Shown here one piece after another: positions 25,508 to 34,060 of a DNA stretch of 45,616 nt (its first letter is position 1; every line of letters begins with the position of its first letter). Below the pieces are notes generated by a model that worked only from the letters and a program-made list of their open reading frames with translations, was not told the origin of the DNA and did not search any database. A program made the translations under genes and the position numbers. Source of the stretch: Aeromicrobium sp. (GTDB lineage: Bacteria; Actinomycetota; Actinomycetes; Propionibacteriales; Nocardioidaceae). The stretch lies in assembly GCF_014378035.1 (NCBI RefSeq), contig NZ_JACMOM010000247.1, positions 1-45,616 of the forward strand, read 5' to 3'.

Positions 25508-26818
25508 TCATGCGGGAACTGTAGCCGCAGTCGAGTTGCTGAGGACCGGTCGCGTGTCGAGCAGGGCATCGCCGACCATGCCGGCAGCGAGGGTGCCGCC
25601 ATCCTGGGCATCGACCACCAGGAACGCCCCGGTGCTGCGTGAGCTGAGGTACTGCTCCGCCGGTATGGGGGCCGCGAGCCTGAGAGTCACGTGACCGATG
25701 TCGTTCAGCTCGAGCCGCTCGGCTGGCTGGAGCTCTGCGGACTCAAGGTCGAGCTTGCCACCGATGGAACGCACCATCGCCCGCACGGTGCGAGTGCCGT
25801 GCTTCACCAGCACCCTGATCCCTGGGACGAGGGGAGCATCTGCCAGCCAGGCAACGGTGCCGTCGATGTCCTGGGTCAGGTTCGGGGCGTGCGATGCCGC
25901 CACGATCAGGTCTCCGCGAGCGATGTCGAGGTCGTCGGCCAGTCGCAGAGTGACCGACAAAGGGGCGAAGGCTTCGGTGAGCTTTTCGCCGGCGAAGTCG
26001 ATGCCAACGACGGTGGTGGTCCGGCCGGCCGGCTGCACCGTGACGTGGTCACCGACGGTGACGACTCCGGACGCGATCTGACCGGCGTAGCCGCGGTAGT
26101 CGCGGAACTCTGGTCCCGCGGCGCTCTGCGGACGGATGACGAGCTGCACTGGGAAGCGCAGGGGTTCGTTGATCGGGTCGCCGACGGGCGAGAGCTGTTC
26201 GAGATGGTCGAGCAGGGTCGGGCCGTCGTACCAGGGCGTGCGCGTCGACGGGTCGACGACGTTGTCGCCGTCCAGCGCCGACACGGGGATGGTGGCCACG
26301 TCATGCAGACCCAGCGCGCGGGCCGCCTCGAGCACCGATCCGGACACCTGGACGTAGGTGGCCTCGTCGAAGTCGACAAGATCGATCTTGTTGACGACAA
26401 CAATGACGTGCGGGACTCGAAGGAGCGACGCCACCGCGAGGTGACGCCGGGTCTGCTCCTGCACGCCGTGCCGCACGTCCACCAGAAGCACGACGACGTC
26501 GGCGGTGCTGGCACCGGTGACGGTGTTGCGGGTGTACTGCACGTGCCCGGGACAGTCGGCGAGGATGAACGATCGTCTGGCCGTCGCGAAGTAGCGGTAG
26601 GCGACGTCGATCGTGATGCCCTGCTCGCGCTCGGAACGGAGCCCGTCGGTGAGCAGCGCGAGGTCGGCCGACTCGAGACCACGGTCGAGCGACACGCGCT
26701 CGACGGCGTCGAACTGGTCGGCGAGCACCGACTTGGAGTCGTAGAGGAGCCGCCCGACAAGCGTCGACTTGCCGTCGTCGACGGAGCCGGCGGTGGCAAG
26801 CCTGAGCAGAGTAGTCAT
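25508..26818 (-). CDS. cysN: sulfate adenylyltransferase subunit 1 (GTPase)
   Basis: 436 residues. A translation-factor-type GTPase: P-loop GSVDDGKSTLVGRLL, switch I with GITIDVAYRYF, DCPGHVQYTRN and NKIDLVDF, followed by two beta-barrel domains. GTP hydrolysis drives formation of APS from sulfate and ATP by CysD. There is no C-terminal APS kinase (CysC) domain, unlike the mycobacterial CysNC fusion; with an APS reductase upstream, none is needed. Its start overlaps the cysD stop by one base. Confidence 0.95.
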   Translation of the reverse strand: MTTLLRLATAGSVDDGKSTLVGRLLYDSKSVLADQFDAVERVSLDRGLESADLALLTDGLRSEREQGITIDVAYRYFATARRSFILADCPGHVQYTRNTVTGASTADVVVLLVDVRHGVQEQTRRHLAVASLLRVPHVIVVVNKIDLVDFDEATYVQVSGSVLEAARALGLHDVATIPVSALDGDNVVDPSTRTPWYDGPTLLDHLEQLSPVGDPINEPLRFPVQLVIRPQSAAGPEFRDYRGYAGQIASGVVTVGDHVTVQPAGRTTTVVGIDFAGEKLTEAFAPLSVTLRLADDLDIARGDLIVAASHAPNLTQDIDGTVAWLADAPLVPGIRVLVKHGTRTVRAMVRSIGGKLDLESAELQPAERLELNDIGHVTLRLAAPIPAEQYLSSRSTGAFLVVDAQDGGTLAAGMVGDALLDTRPVLSNSTAATVPA

Positions 26819-27729
26819 CAGAAGTAGCCTTCCTTCTTGCGATCCTCCATGGCGGCCTCAGACATTCGGTCGTCGGCGCGCGTGGCGCCACGCTCGGTGA
26901 CCCGTGTGGCGGCCACCTCGGCAATGACCTCGTCGACCGTGATTGCGTCGCTCAGCACCGCGCCGGTGCACGACATGTCGCCGACGGTGCGGTAGCGCAC
27001 CTGCCGCTCCTGGACGGTCTCGTCGCCGCGGGGCTGCGCGAACTCACCGACCGAGAGGAGCATGCCATCACGCTCGAACACCTCGCGTTGATGGGCGTAG
27101 TAGAGCCCCGGCAGCACGATGTCTTCGTGACCGATGTACTGCCACACGTCGAGCTCGGTCCAGTTACTCAGGGGGATGATGCGCACGTGCTCGCCGGGAC
27201 GGTGTCGTCCGTTGTAGAGGTTCCACAGCTCGGGACGCTGGTTGCGCGGGTCCCACTGACCGAACTCGTCGCGCAGCGAGAAGACCCGCTCCTTGGCCCG
27301 AGCCTTCTCCTCGTCGCGCCGTCCGCCGCCGAAGACGGCGTCGAACGTGTGATCGCTGATGGCATCGAGAAGTGGCTGGGTCTGCAGCGGGTTGCGCGTC
27401 CCGTCGCTGCGTTCGCGCAGCCGCCCGTCGTCGATGTAGTCCTGCACGCTGGCGACCTCGAGCCGGAGGCCCAGCTTGTCGACGGTGGCATCGCGGTAGG
27501 CCAGCACCTCCGGGAAGTTGTGGCCCGTGTCGACGTGCAGCACCGGAAACGGCACGGGGGAGGGCCAGAACGCCTTGACCGCGAGGTGCAGCATGACGAC
27601 GGAGTCCTTGCCGCCGGAGAACAGCAGGACAGGCTTCTCGAACTCGGCCACGACCTCGCGGATGATGTGAATCGCTTCGGACTCCAGCCACTGGAGCTGG
27701 GTCGGTCGTCGTTCTTCGGTCAGGGTCAT
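26818..27729 (-). CDS. cysD: sulfate adenylyltransferase subunit 2
   Basis: 303 residues, full length. The ATP-pyrophosphatase PP-loop is LLFSGGKDSVVMLHLA (about residues 36-51); PVLHVDTGHNFPEV, FGGGRRDEEKARAKER and PLSNWTELDVWQYI are all family hallmarks. CysD adenylates sulfate to APS within the CysDN complex. AAGG five bases before the ATG may be its ribosome binding site, and 48 bases separate it from cysH. Confidence 0.96.
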   Translation of the reverse strand: MTLTEERRPTQLQWLESEAIHIIREVVAEFEKPVLLFSGGKDSVVMLHLAVKAFWPSPVPFPVLHVDTGHNFPEVLAYRDATVDKLGLRLEVASVQDYIDDGRLRERSDGTRNPLQTQPLLDAISDHTFDAVFGGGRRDEEKARAKERVFSLRDEFGQWDPRNQRPELWNLYNGRHRPGEHVRIIPLSNWTELDVWQYIGHEDIVLPGLYYAHQREVFERDGMLLSVGEFAQPRGDETVQERQVRYRTVGDMSCTGAVLSDAITVDEVIAEVAATRVTERGATRADDRMSEAAMEDRKKEGYF

Positions 27730-27777
27730 TGCTGCCTTGTCAGGTGCGGGGGTTTGCGTGTGGTCAGGTCAGGGGGT

Positions 27778-28575
27778 TCAGGAGTGCAGGCCGCACTCGG
27801 TCTTGTCGAGACCGGCCCATCGTCCGGCGCGCGGGTCCTCGCCCGGGGCGACGCGCCGCGTGCAGGTTGCGCAGCCGATCGAGGGGTAGCCGTCGTTGAC
27901 CAAGGGATTGACGATGACGTCGTTGTCGGTGGCGTAGTCGAGCAGTCCCTCGAACGTCCATGCAGCCATCGGGTTGATCTTGACGAGCCCGTTCTTGTCG
28001 TCCCACGTGACGAACGGCGTGTTGGCACGCGTGGGTGCCTCGTCGCGGCGGACCCCGGTGATCCACGCCTCGTAGCCCTGAAGCGTTGCGTGCAGGGGCT
28101 CCACCTTGCGCATCTCGCAGCACTGGGCTGGGTCGCGCTCGTAGAGCTTTTCGCCGAACTCTGCGTCCTGCTCGGCGACGCTGCGACGCGGCTTCACGTC
28201 GACGATGTTGAGCTGCATCGATGACTCGACGGCATCACGCGTGCCGATTGTCTCGGCAAAGTGGTAGCCGGTCTCGAGGAAGAGCGTGTCGACCCAGGGC
28301 AGATGTGCTGCGACGACGTGGGGGAGTACCGCGTCGGCCATCGAGCAGGCGACGGCGGTGCGGTAGCCGAACTCCTTGGCGACCCAGTCCAGAACCTCGG
28401 TGGTGTCCGCCTCGGCGAATCGGTGTTGTGCGGCGTCTGCGATCGAGCGCAGCTCGTCATTGCTGCGGCGGGGGGCCAGCAGCGACTCGCGCTCAGCGAG
28501 GTGCGCCGTACGACCCCGGTCATGGTCGAGCTGTTTCTCGCGGCGCTCAGCCAGCGTCAACGCTTCTGCATTCAT
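27778..28575 (-). CDS. cysH: adenylylsulfate (APS) reductase, [4Fe-4S] type
   Basis: 265 residues from ATG 28575, with GGAGGAGG upstream. The four cluster cysteines are present as CC in AQCCEMRKVEPL and CxxC in IGCATCTRRVAPGED, which marks APS rather than PAPS reductase; the catalytic cysteine is in KTECGLHS at the C-terminus. LFLETGYHFAET and ITGVRRDEAPTRA bind substrate. It reduces APS to sulfite with thioredoxin. It is the first gene of cysH-D-N-G; sulfite reductase and sulfate transport genes are not in the window. Confidence 0.95.
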   Translation of the reverse strand: MNAEALTLAERREKQLDHDRGRTAHLAERESLLAPRRSNDELRSIADAAQHRFAEADTTEVLDWVAKEFGYRTAVACSMADAVLPHVVAAHLPWVDTLFLETGYHFAETIGTRDAVESSMQLNIVDVKPRRSVAEQDAEFGEKLYERDPAQCCEMRKVEPLHATLQGYEAWITGVRRDEAPTRANTPFVTWDDKNGLVKINPMAAWTFEGLLDYATDNDVIVNPLVNDGYPSIGCATCTRRVAPGEDPRAGRWAGLDKTECGLHS

Positions 28576-28608
28576 GAGCCCCCACCTCCTCCACACACGT
28601 TCTGACAC

Positions 28609-28629
28609 ATCGTCTGTTCGACAACGATA
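28609..28629 (-). promoter_or_regulatory. possible cysH promoter and operator
   Basis: Minus-strand TATCGT (28629-28624) is a candidate -10 box. It overlaps one arm of the inverted repeat ATCGT (28609-28613) / ACGAT (28624-28628), as expected for a repressor site. Both assignments are weak. Confidence 0.3.
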
Positions 28630-28733
28630 CGAGGCGGTTTCAGCATGTGGCCGCGCCGTCCACATGGTGGTACACGGCGCTGAGCGTGCGAAACGTCGAA
28701 GTGTGTGAAGTCGTCGGAGGGGGGTAATGGCTA

Positions 28734-28755
28734 GTCGGTGGCCAGAGTCACCGAC
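28734..28755 (+). promoter_or_regulatory. leader hairpin before the GPGG small protein
   Basis: GTCGGTG (28734-28740) pairs perfectly with CACCGAC (28749-28755). The stem ends seven bases before the GAGGG ribosome binding site. A GGGTAA box at 28722 with GTGT 15 bases earlier weakly resembles a stress sigma factor promoter. Confidence 0.4.
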
Positions 28756-28772
28756 AAGAGAGAGGGACAATC

Positions 28773-28916
28773 ATGGCTTTCATCCTGTTCATCATCGCGG
28801 CCGCCATTGCGATCTACGGAATCCTGCGCATCGTGCGCGGCGACATCCTGATTGGCATTGTTCTGTTGGTTGTCGCGGCAGTCGTTGGACCCGGTGGATA
28901 CAGCATCTTCCAGTAA
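28773..28916 (+). CDS. GPGG-motif small membrane protein
   Basis: 47 residues. AGAGGG is six bases before the ATG. Two hydrophobic helices (AFILFIIAAAIAIYGILRIV and ILIGIVLLVVAAVV) flank RGD, and the protein ends GPGGYSIFQ. Small hydrophobic proteins with this exact GPGG ending are widespread in actinobacteria; their role is unknown, with stress or membrane-stabilising functions often suggested. A strong hairpin terminator follows nine bases after the stop, so it is a one-gene unit. Confidence 0.8.
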   Translation: MAFILFIIAAAIAIYGILRIVRGDILIGIVLLVVAAVVGPGGYSIFQ

Positions 28917-28924
28917 CCTGTGAT

Positions 28925-28955
28925 GAAGGGCTGCGCACACGCTGCGCGGCCCTTC
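28925..28955 (+). terminator. terminator hairpin after the GPGG gene
   Basis: GAAGGGCTGCGC (28925-28936) pairs with GCGCGGCCCTTC (28944-28955) with one wobble pair and a seven-base loop. Confidence 0.8.
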
Positions 28956-28989
28956 GTCATGTCCGCACTGGCGTCGTACGATCGTCGGT

Positions 28990-29613
28990 ATGGCGCGAAT
29001 CATCGACATCCATCCGGACAACCCGCAGCAGCGCGCGGTCGACCAGGCGGCAGCTGTGATCCGTGACGGCGGGCTGATCGCCTACCCGACCGACTCGGGC
29101 TACGCTCTCGGGGCACAGCTGGGCAACAAGGACGCACTCGAGCGCATCAAGACGATCCGCAAGCTCAATGACAAGCATCACTTCACGCTGGTGTGCAAGG
29201 ACTTTGCGCAGCTCGGGCAGTTCGTGCACGTCGACAACGCGATCTTCCGTGCGGTCAAGGCAGCGACACCCGGCGCCTACACGTTCATCCTTCCCGCCAC
29301 CAGGGAAGTGCCTCGCCGCCTGTTGCACGCCAAGAAGAAGACCGTGGGGGTACGTATTCCCGACAGCAAGATCGTCAGTGCGCTGCTGACAGCAATCGGT
29401 GAGCCGCTTCTCTCCACGACGCTGATCCTGCCGGACAGTACCGAGGCCATGACGACGGCGTGGGAGATCGCCGAGGAGCTCGACGGTCAGGTCGACGCGG
29501 TGATCGAGTCCGGAGCGGACGTCGTGGCCGAACCGACCACCGTCGTCGACTTCTCCGACGGATTCGCGGAGATCGTGCGGGTCGGCGCGGGAGATCCTGC
29601 CCCTTTCGAGTAG
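28990..29613 (+). CDS. L-threonylcarbamoyladenylate synthase family protein (YciO/Sua5/YrdC)
   Basis: 207 residues, the length of the short YciO-type members without the C-terminal Sua5 domain. The YrdC fold is shown by GGLIAYPTDSGYALGAQL, IRKLNDKHHFTLVCKDF, PGAYTFILPAT and TVGVRIPDSKIV; the KKKTVGVR basic patch binds tRNA/ATP. The family makes the threonylcarbamoyl group of t6A37 in tRNA. Actinobacteria usually have a separate essential Sua5, so this could be a paralogue; the KLNDKHH sequence is closer to YciO. TACGAT lies seven bases before the ATG, so the message is probably leaderless. Confidence 0.83.
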   Translation: MARIIDIHPDNPQQRAVDQAAAVIRDGGLIAYPTDSGYALGAQLGNKDALERIKTIRKLNDKHHFTLVCKDFAQLGQFVHVDNAIFRAVKAATPGAYTFILPATREVPRRLLHAKKKTVGVRIPDSKIVSALLTAIGEPLLSTTLILPDSTEAMTTAWEIAEELDGQVDAVIESGADVVAEPTTVVDFSDGFAEIVRVGAGDPAPFE

Positions 29614-29731
29614 ATGTCACGTGAGCGCATGCTCGCGTTGTCGGCCACACTCGACGTCCGGGAGGCAGTCTGCTGATCGCCATCGGCGACGCCGTGTCGA
29701 CCCGGGGCACTCGCTGCGCCACGATGGACAC

Positions 29732-30596
29732 ATGACTGTCACCTTCCTTGGACTCGGCCGCATGGGCCGCATCCTCGCCGGCCATCTGGTCGACGACGGG
29801 CGCGAACTGCTGGTCTGGAACCGCACCTCGTCGGTTGCCGACGACTTCGTCAGGGAAGGAGTGCGGGTCGCCTCCGATGTCGCAGAGGCAGTCACTGAGG
29901 CGCCGGTTGTCATCAGCGCCTTCTTCGGTCCGGATGCGGTGCGTGAGACGTTGGTCGAGGCGGACCTTCCGTGGTCACGCGGAGCGCTGTGGATCGACAT
30001 CACGACAGTTGGTCCTGATGATGCCCGTTCGGTGGCGCAGTGGGCCGAACGTGCTGGTGTCCGATATGTCCACTCGCCCGTGGTTGGAACACTGCTGCCC
30101 GCTCGCAACCGGGCGCTGGGTGTGTTGCTCGGCGGGGCCGCAGGCGACGTCGCTGAGGCGCGCACCTTCGTGGAGGCGTGGGCCGATCCCGGTCGCCTCC
30201 GCACGTTCGACACGCCGGCGCAGGCCGCCACGGCCAAGCTCATCGCGAACCTCGGGCTTGCTGTGTCGATGCAAGGTCTGGTGGAGGCTCTGCGACTCGG
30301 TGCGAGCGAGGGTATCGACGCCGATGGCGTGCTGGCTGCCCTCGACAAGACCGCGCTCGGAACGATCAGCGGGCTGAAGGCCGACTTCGTGCGCGCGGAC
30401 GACTACTCCGACACGCAGTTCTCGGCCGGACTCCTGGCCAAGGACGCAGCGCTGATGCTCGCTGCGTCGGACGTCGGACGTCGACCTTCCGGCCACCAGG
30501 GCTGCACTCTCCTCACTGCACGAGGCGGTGCAGGCAGGTCTGGGCGACGAGGACTTCTCGGTCATTGCTCGACCGGGGGGCGGGACCTCTCGCTGA
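29732..30596 (+). pseudogene. NAD(P)-binding beta-hydroxyacid dehydrogenase, frameshifted by a 7-bp tandem duplication
   Basis: The protein begins MTVTFLGLGRMGRILAGHL, a Rossmann GxGxxG motif of the 3-hydroxyisobutyrate/6-phosphogluconate dehydrogenase family, and has the catalytic lysine region AATAKLIANLG. At 30467-30480 the unit TCGGACG occurs twice in tandem. With both copies the frame leaves the family pattern and runs to 30718; with one copy removed, the frame reads on through SDVDLPATRAALSSLHEAV and FSVIARPGGGTSR to a stop at 30594-30596, giving a 285-residue protein of normal family length. The intact version would overlap the convergent MFS gene by 35 bases. Whether this is a real mutation, a phase switch or a sequence error cannot be decided here. 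Substrate unknown. Confidence 0.82.
30467..30480 (+). repeat. 7-bp tandem duplication
   Basis: TCGGACG at 30467-30473 and 30474-30480, followed by TCGAC. Two units shift the reading frame of the dehydrogenase gene; one unit restores it. Confidence 0.9.
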
Positions 30597-31767
30597 CGGA
30601 GGCGAGGACTATCGGGATGGTCATCACCAGGACCGCCGAGCCAGCGAGCATCAGGTGCTCGGGGCTCAGCGCCCTCAGCACCAACGTGCAGAGCAACGGT
30701 GCAGCGAAACCGATGTAGGTGAGGCTGTAGAACACCGCGTTGAGCGACCCGAGGTCGTCGGGGTGGGCGAGCGACTCCACGGTCATGAGCCCGCCGACGA
30801 GGATGAGCCCGTACGCGGTTCCGAGCAACACTGCGACCGGGAGGACGAGCCAGGCGATGCCGGATGCTGCCAGCAGCAGCCCGACCAGGAGGCCGGCCGT
30901 CGCGGCGAGCAGCCCGATGACGATGATGCGGCTGGGCTCGCCCAGCCGCTGGCCGAGGGGTTGCACCGCGACGCCGGTCCACAGGGTCAGCCCGGCCAGC
31001 GAACCGATGACCGCGATGGGAGCGACATGGATGTCGACGAACGTGGGGATGGTCGCGAAGCTCATCGTCGCGACGCCGAACACCCACGGAGCGGTGAGTG
31101 CCACGCCCAGCACGAACGGGCGGGAGCGGATGGCCTGCCACACCTCCGAGCGTCTTAACGACTCGTCGTGGCTTCTTTGGGTGAAGGGCTCGGGTGCATT
31201 CCAGGCGATCGCGGTGACAGCCACCATCAGGAGAAGGTGGGGGATGTAGGGCAGCACGGCCGGCGCCGGCAGCCATTGGGCGAAGATGCCGGCGACGAGG
31301 GGACCGGACCCGAACCCGGCCGACAACGCCAGTGCGGCACGGCGGGCGCCTGTGCCGGCAGGACCGTCGCTCGAGAGCTCCTTGATCCACGCGGTCCCCG
31401 GCGCGAAGGCGGCACCTGAGGCGATGCCGGCAGCGAGCCGGCCAAGTAGCAGGAGGGTGAGGTTGTCGCTGCCCAGCACCAGCACCAGCGTCGCCACGAC
31501 GGAGATCACCAGCACCGGGCGCATGACCCTGCGTCGCCCGATGCGGTCGGAGATCGGTGCGACGATGAGCAGAGCGGGGATGAGCCCGAGGGCGTACGCC
31601 CCGAAGAGGGCTGTGACCGCCTCGCTGGAGGCGCCGTCCTCCTGGCGATAGACCAGCAGCATCGCGGCGAACTGGTTGGCACCCCAGCCGACGGCGAACA
31701 TCGCTGCCGCGACCCGGAGCCAGGGCGGGAGCCGAGTCATCAACGCCGACTTGCTCATCGCTGCCAC
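30562..31767 (-). CDS. MFS transporter
   Basis: 401 residues with 12 predicted membrane helices. The loop 2-3 motif is DRIGRRRVMRP, preceded by LIVAPIS, as in drug-efflux-like major facilitator proteins; GRLAAGIASGAAFAPGTAWI is helix 4-5. The GTG start at 31767 is chosen because TACTGT lies exactly six bases before it; the ATG three codons later is the alternative. Substrate not predictable. Its 3' end overlaps the convergent dehydrogenase gene when the latter is read without its duplication. Confidence 0.85.
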   Translation of the reverse strand: MAAMSKSALMTRLPPWLRVAAAMFAVGWGANQFAAMLLVYRQEDGASSEAVTALFGAYALGLIPALLIVAPISDRIGRRRVMRPVLVISVVATLVLVLGSDNLTLLLLGRLAAGIASGAAFAPGTAWIKELSSDGPAGTGARRAALALSAGFGSGPLVAGIFAQWLPAPAVLPYIPHLLLMVAVTAIAWNAPEPFTQRSHDESLRRSEVWQAIRSRPFVLGVALTAPWVFGVATMSFATIPTFVDIHVAPIAVIGSLAGLTLWTGVAVQPLGQRLGEPSRIIVIGLLAATAGLLVGLLLAASGIAWLVLPVAVLLGTAYGLILVGGLMTVESLAHPDDLGSLNAVFYSLTYIGFAAPLLCTLVLRALSPEHLMLAGSAVLVMTIPIVLASVSERSRPPVEQ

Positions 31768-31773
31768 GTGGAC

Positions 31774-31779
31774 ACAGTA
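31774..31779 (-). promoter_or_regulatory. -10 element of a leaderless promoter for the MFS gene
   Basis: Minus-strand TACTGT, six bases, then GTG at 31767. Confidence 0.5.
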
Positions 31780-31843
31780 GATGTCGCCCACGACATCGTC
31801 GTGACGACAGCTGACAGAGACGATCGATGGTAGTTCTGCGGGG

Positions 31844-32383
31844 TCATCGTGCCGTGAGATCGAGCCCGTAGAGAGCCTTGGCTCCATCGATCGCCGGCAC
31901 CAGCACTGTCCAGCCGCGACCTTCGTAGAGGCGGGCCGCTGCGCCATCGTCGGGAGCAGTGGCGAGCAGCGCCCGCTCCTGTGGCAGATCGACGACGAGG
32001 TGGTCGTGCAGCTGTCCGGCGATGCCCTGCCCGCGGTGTGCGGGGTCGACGACGAGGTCGACCAGCTCGAAGTGGTCGCCCACCCAGGTCTCGACGATGT
32101 CCGATGGTGCTGCACCGGCCAACCAGTCGCTCCAGAACTGACCATGCCCGCCCGTGAAGCCGTAGCCATAGCCCGAGACCACGTCGTCCGTGGTGGAGAC
32201 GACGAGCCGGAACCCGGTCCTCTTCGCGTGGCGGGTCAGTGTCGACTCGGCGAAGTTGGTGGCATCAAGATGACTTTCCGGCAGCGAGGCGTCGCCGTAG
32301 GCGGCGAGGTAGACCTGCCCGAGCGCCTCGCGCACGTGGTTGCTGATCTGCTTGCGGGTGAGGGTCTGCACCGTCGTCGTCAT
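31844..32383 (-). CDS. GNAT family N-acetyltransferase
   Basis: 179 residues from ATG 32383; an ATG 11 codons upstream (32416) is also possible. Motif A for acetyl-CoA is VDLVVDPAHRGQGIAGQLHD, and the end LLATAPDDGAAARLYEGRGW is the usual motif B. The N-terminal half includes a long helix and FAESTLTRHAKRTGFRLVV. Substrate unknown; an amine or small-molecule target is typical. It lies between the glycosylase and MFS genes on the same strand but with gaps of 75-76 bases on either side. Confidence 0.8.
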   Translation of the reverse strand: MTTTVQTLTRKQISNHVREALGQVYLAAYGDASLPESHLDATNFAESTLTRHAKRTGFRLVVSTTDDVVSGYGYGFTGGHGQFWSDWLAGAAPSDIVETWVGDHFELVDLVVDPAHRGQGIAGQLHDHLVVDLPQERALLATAPDDGAAARLYEGRGWTVLVPAIDGAKALYGLDLTAR

Positions 32384-32458
32384 GACTGGTTCAAGCCTCC
32401 ACTGCGCGGATTTCATCCCGACAAGACATTCAACCCGTCGAGATCGGGTCGCGCGGGC

Positions 32459-33394
32459 TCAGAGATGGCGGTGGTCGACCCTCGGCATCCGTGGCCCACG
32501 TCGCTCGGTGCGGGTGTGAGGGCTGAGGTGGATCAAGCGTATGACCCGGAAGCGATGGCCGTGCCACGGCTCGAGCACCTCGGCGAGCTCATCATCGTCG
32601 AGCCTGCGTCCGACAAGGGCGCTGCCGACGTCGTTGCCCACGTGGTAGTCGCCGAAAGGCACGGCATCGGCGTCGCCGAGGGCGCGCGAGCCGACCTCGG
32701 CAGCCGTCCACACGCCGACCCCCGGGATGCTGCGGAGCCCCCGGTATGCCGCGGCCCGATCAAGAGGGATGGCTGCACCGAGGCGCTCGACCTGCACGGC
32801 GACGCGGGCGCAGGCCTGGGCCGTTCGCGCTCGCTGCGGGTCGACACCCGCGAGGTGCCACTCCCAGGACGGGATGGAGGCCCACTGCTCAGCACTGGGG
32901 AACACCCGCATGCCGTCGGGAGCAGGGCCGGGTGCCGGTTCGCCGAACGTGAGATGCAGGCGCCGCCAGGCGGCGAAGGCATCGAGCCCTACGACCTTCT
33001 GCTCGATGACCGCGGCGATCAGCGCCTCGAGGACCCGGCCGGTGTGGGGGACCCGCAGCCCCGGGAACCGGCGGAATGCATCGGTGAGCACCGGATGCCT
33101 CGGCACGAAGCCGGAGGGGTCGTCATCGGCGCCGATGAGGCGGGGCAACGAGTCGAGCAGCTCGGCCGCACCGGGCCCCCACGCGGTTCCGGCCACGACG
33201 GTGGGGGTGCGTTGCTCGAGAAGGTAGGTGACGGGGCCCGTCTGCATGCGGCTCGTGCGCCACAGCAGCCGACCATCTCTTCTGGTCGTCGGATCGCCGA
33301 CACCACGTCGCATGAGGGCCAGTGTCAATGGCATGTTGACAGCCACCTCGAGGCGCACCTCGCGCGAGAGCGCTGTCTCGCACGAAGGAGTCAT
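32459..33394 (-). CDS. DNA-3-methyladenine glycosylase II-like protein (HhH-GPD)
   Basis: 311 residues from ATG 33394. The helix-hairpin-helix is LRSIPGVGVWTAAEVGSRAL and the catalytic aspartate follows in GDADAVPFGDYHVG (about residues 256-263), the AlkA arrangement. The N-terminal 110 residues form the AlkA_N-like domain, with MPLTLALMRRGVGDPT. The enzyme would excise alkylated purines in base excision repair. CAGACT lies six bases before the start. The C-terminus is rich in Arg and His (SPHTRTERRGPRMPRVDHRH), longer than usual. Confidence 0.83.
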   Translation of the reverse strand: MTPSCETALSREVRLEVAVNMPLTLALMRRGVGDPTTRRDGRLLWRTSRMQTGPVTYLLEQRTPTVVAGTAWGPGAAELLDSLPRLIGADDDPSGFVPRHPVLTDAFRRFPGLRVPHTGRVLEALIAAVIEQKVVGLDAFAAWRRLHLTFGEPAPGPAPDGMRVFPSAEQWASIPSWEWHLAGVDPQRARTAQACARVAVQVERLGAAIPLDRAAAYRGLRSIPGVGVWTAAEVGSRALGDADAVPFGDYHVGNDVGSALVGRRLDDDELAEVLEPWHGHRFRVIRLIHLSPHTRTERRGPRMPRVDHRHL

Positions 33395-33426
33395 TCCGTC
33401 AGTCTGCCCGCCCGCACCGACAGCCC

Positions 33427-34056
33427 TCAGATGAGCCGACGACGGGACGGGACCATGCGGTCGAGGAGGCGACCAAGCACCCGGCGCCACCACGACGGCG
33501 AAACGGCAGGCTCCTGCTCGCGGCGAAGCTGTTCGAGCAGCGCCTTCTGCCGCGCGACGTGTGTGCGGCGGCGGATCTCCCACTCGCCGATCTCACGTTC
33601 CGCGTCGCGCAGCGGAGTGATGACCGGTGGCCCGCCCTGCAGCTGGCGCCGCGCTTCGACGATGCGCGCGTTGAAGTCGTCGACGATCCGGCGTACCCCG
33701 TTCGGCGTCGTCTCCCTGTCGAGCAGGTCGTCGAGCTGGGCGTCCTCGGTGCGCAGGGCGAGGGCCGGTGGCAGCACGCCGGTGATGCGTTCGCGCTCGA
33801 TCAGGCTCTTGAGCCACCAGTCGGGGTCGTGGGGACCGTCGATGCCCGGGATCGGCTTTCCCGCACCGGGGAGGTTGTCGAAGTCACCGCGACGCATGGC
33901 CTGGCGGAGCTGGATGTCGACCCACAGCGACTGCTGCTCGCTCCGCTGCGCGGGACCAGCTGGGTCGTCGCGGGCATCGTCATCAGATTCCGCCTCGGCC
34001 TCCAGACGGAGGCGGTACTCATCCTCCTTGCCGTCGCGCCCGCTGATCGCGATCAC
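33427..34056 (-). CDS. DUF1992 (DnaJ homologue subfamily C member 28 domain) protein
   Basis: 209 residues from GTG 34056, four bases after the methyltransferase stop, with AGGGG adjacent to the start. The DUF1992 core is WVDIQLRQAMRRGDFDNLPG followed by GKPIPGIDGPHDPDWWLKSL, the family signature. The N-terminus is acidic and repetitive in Glu/Asp; the C-terminus is strongly basic (PSWWRRVLGRLLDRMVPSRR), likely to touch membrane or nucleic acid. No function is established in bacteria; there is no J domain here. Confidence 0.87.
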   Translation of the reverse strand: MIAISGRDGKEDEYRLRLEAEAESDDDARDDPAGPAQRSEQQSLWVDIQLRQAMRRGDFDNLPGAGKPIPGIDGPHDPDWWLKSLIERERITGVLPPALALRTEDAQLDDLLDRETTPNGVRRIVDDFNARIVEARRQLQGGPPVITPLRDAEREIGEWEIRRRTHVARQKALLEQLRREQEPAVSPSWWRRVLGRLLDRMVPSRRRLI

Positions 34057-34060
34057 CCCT

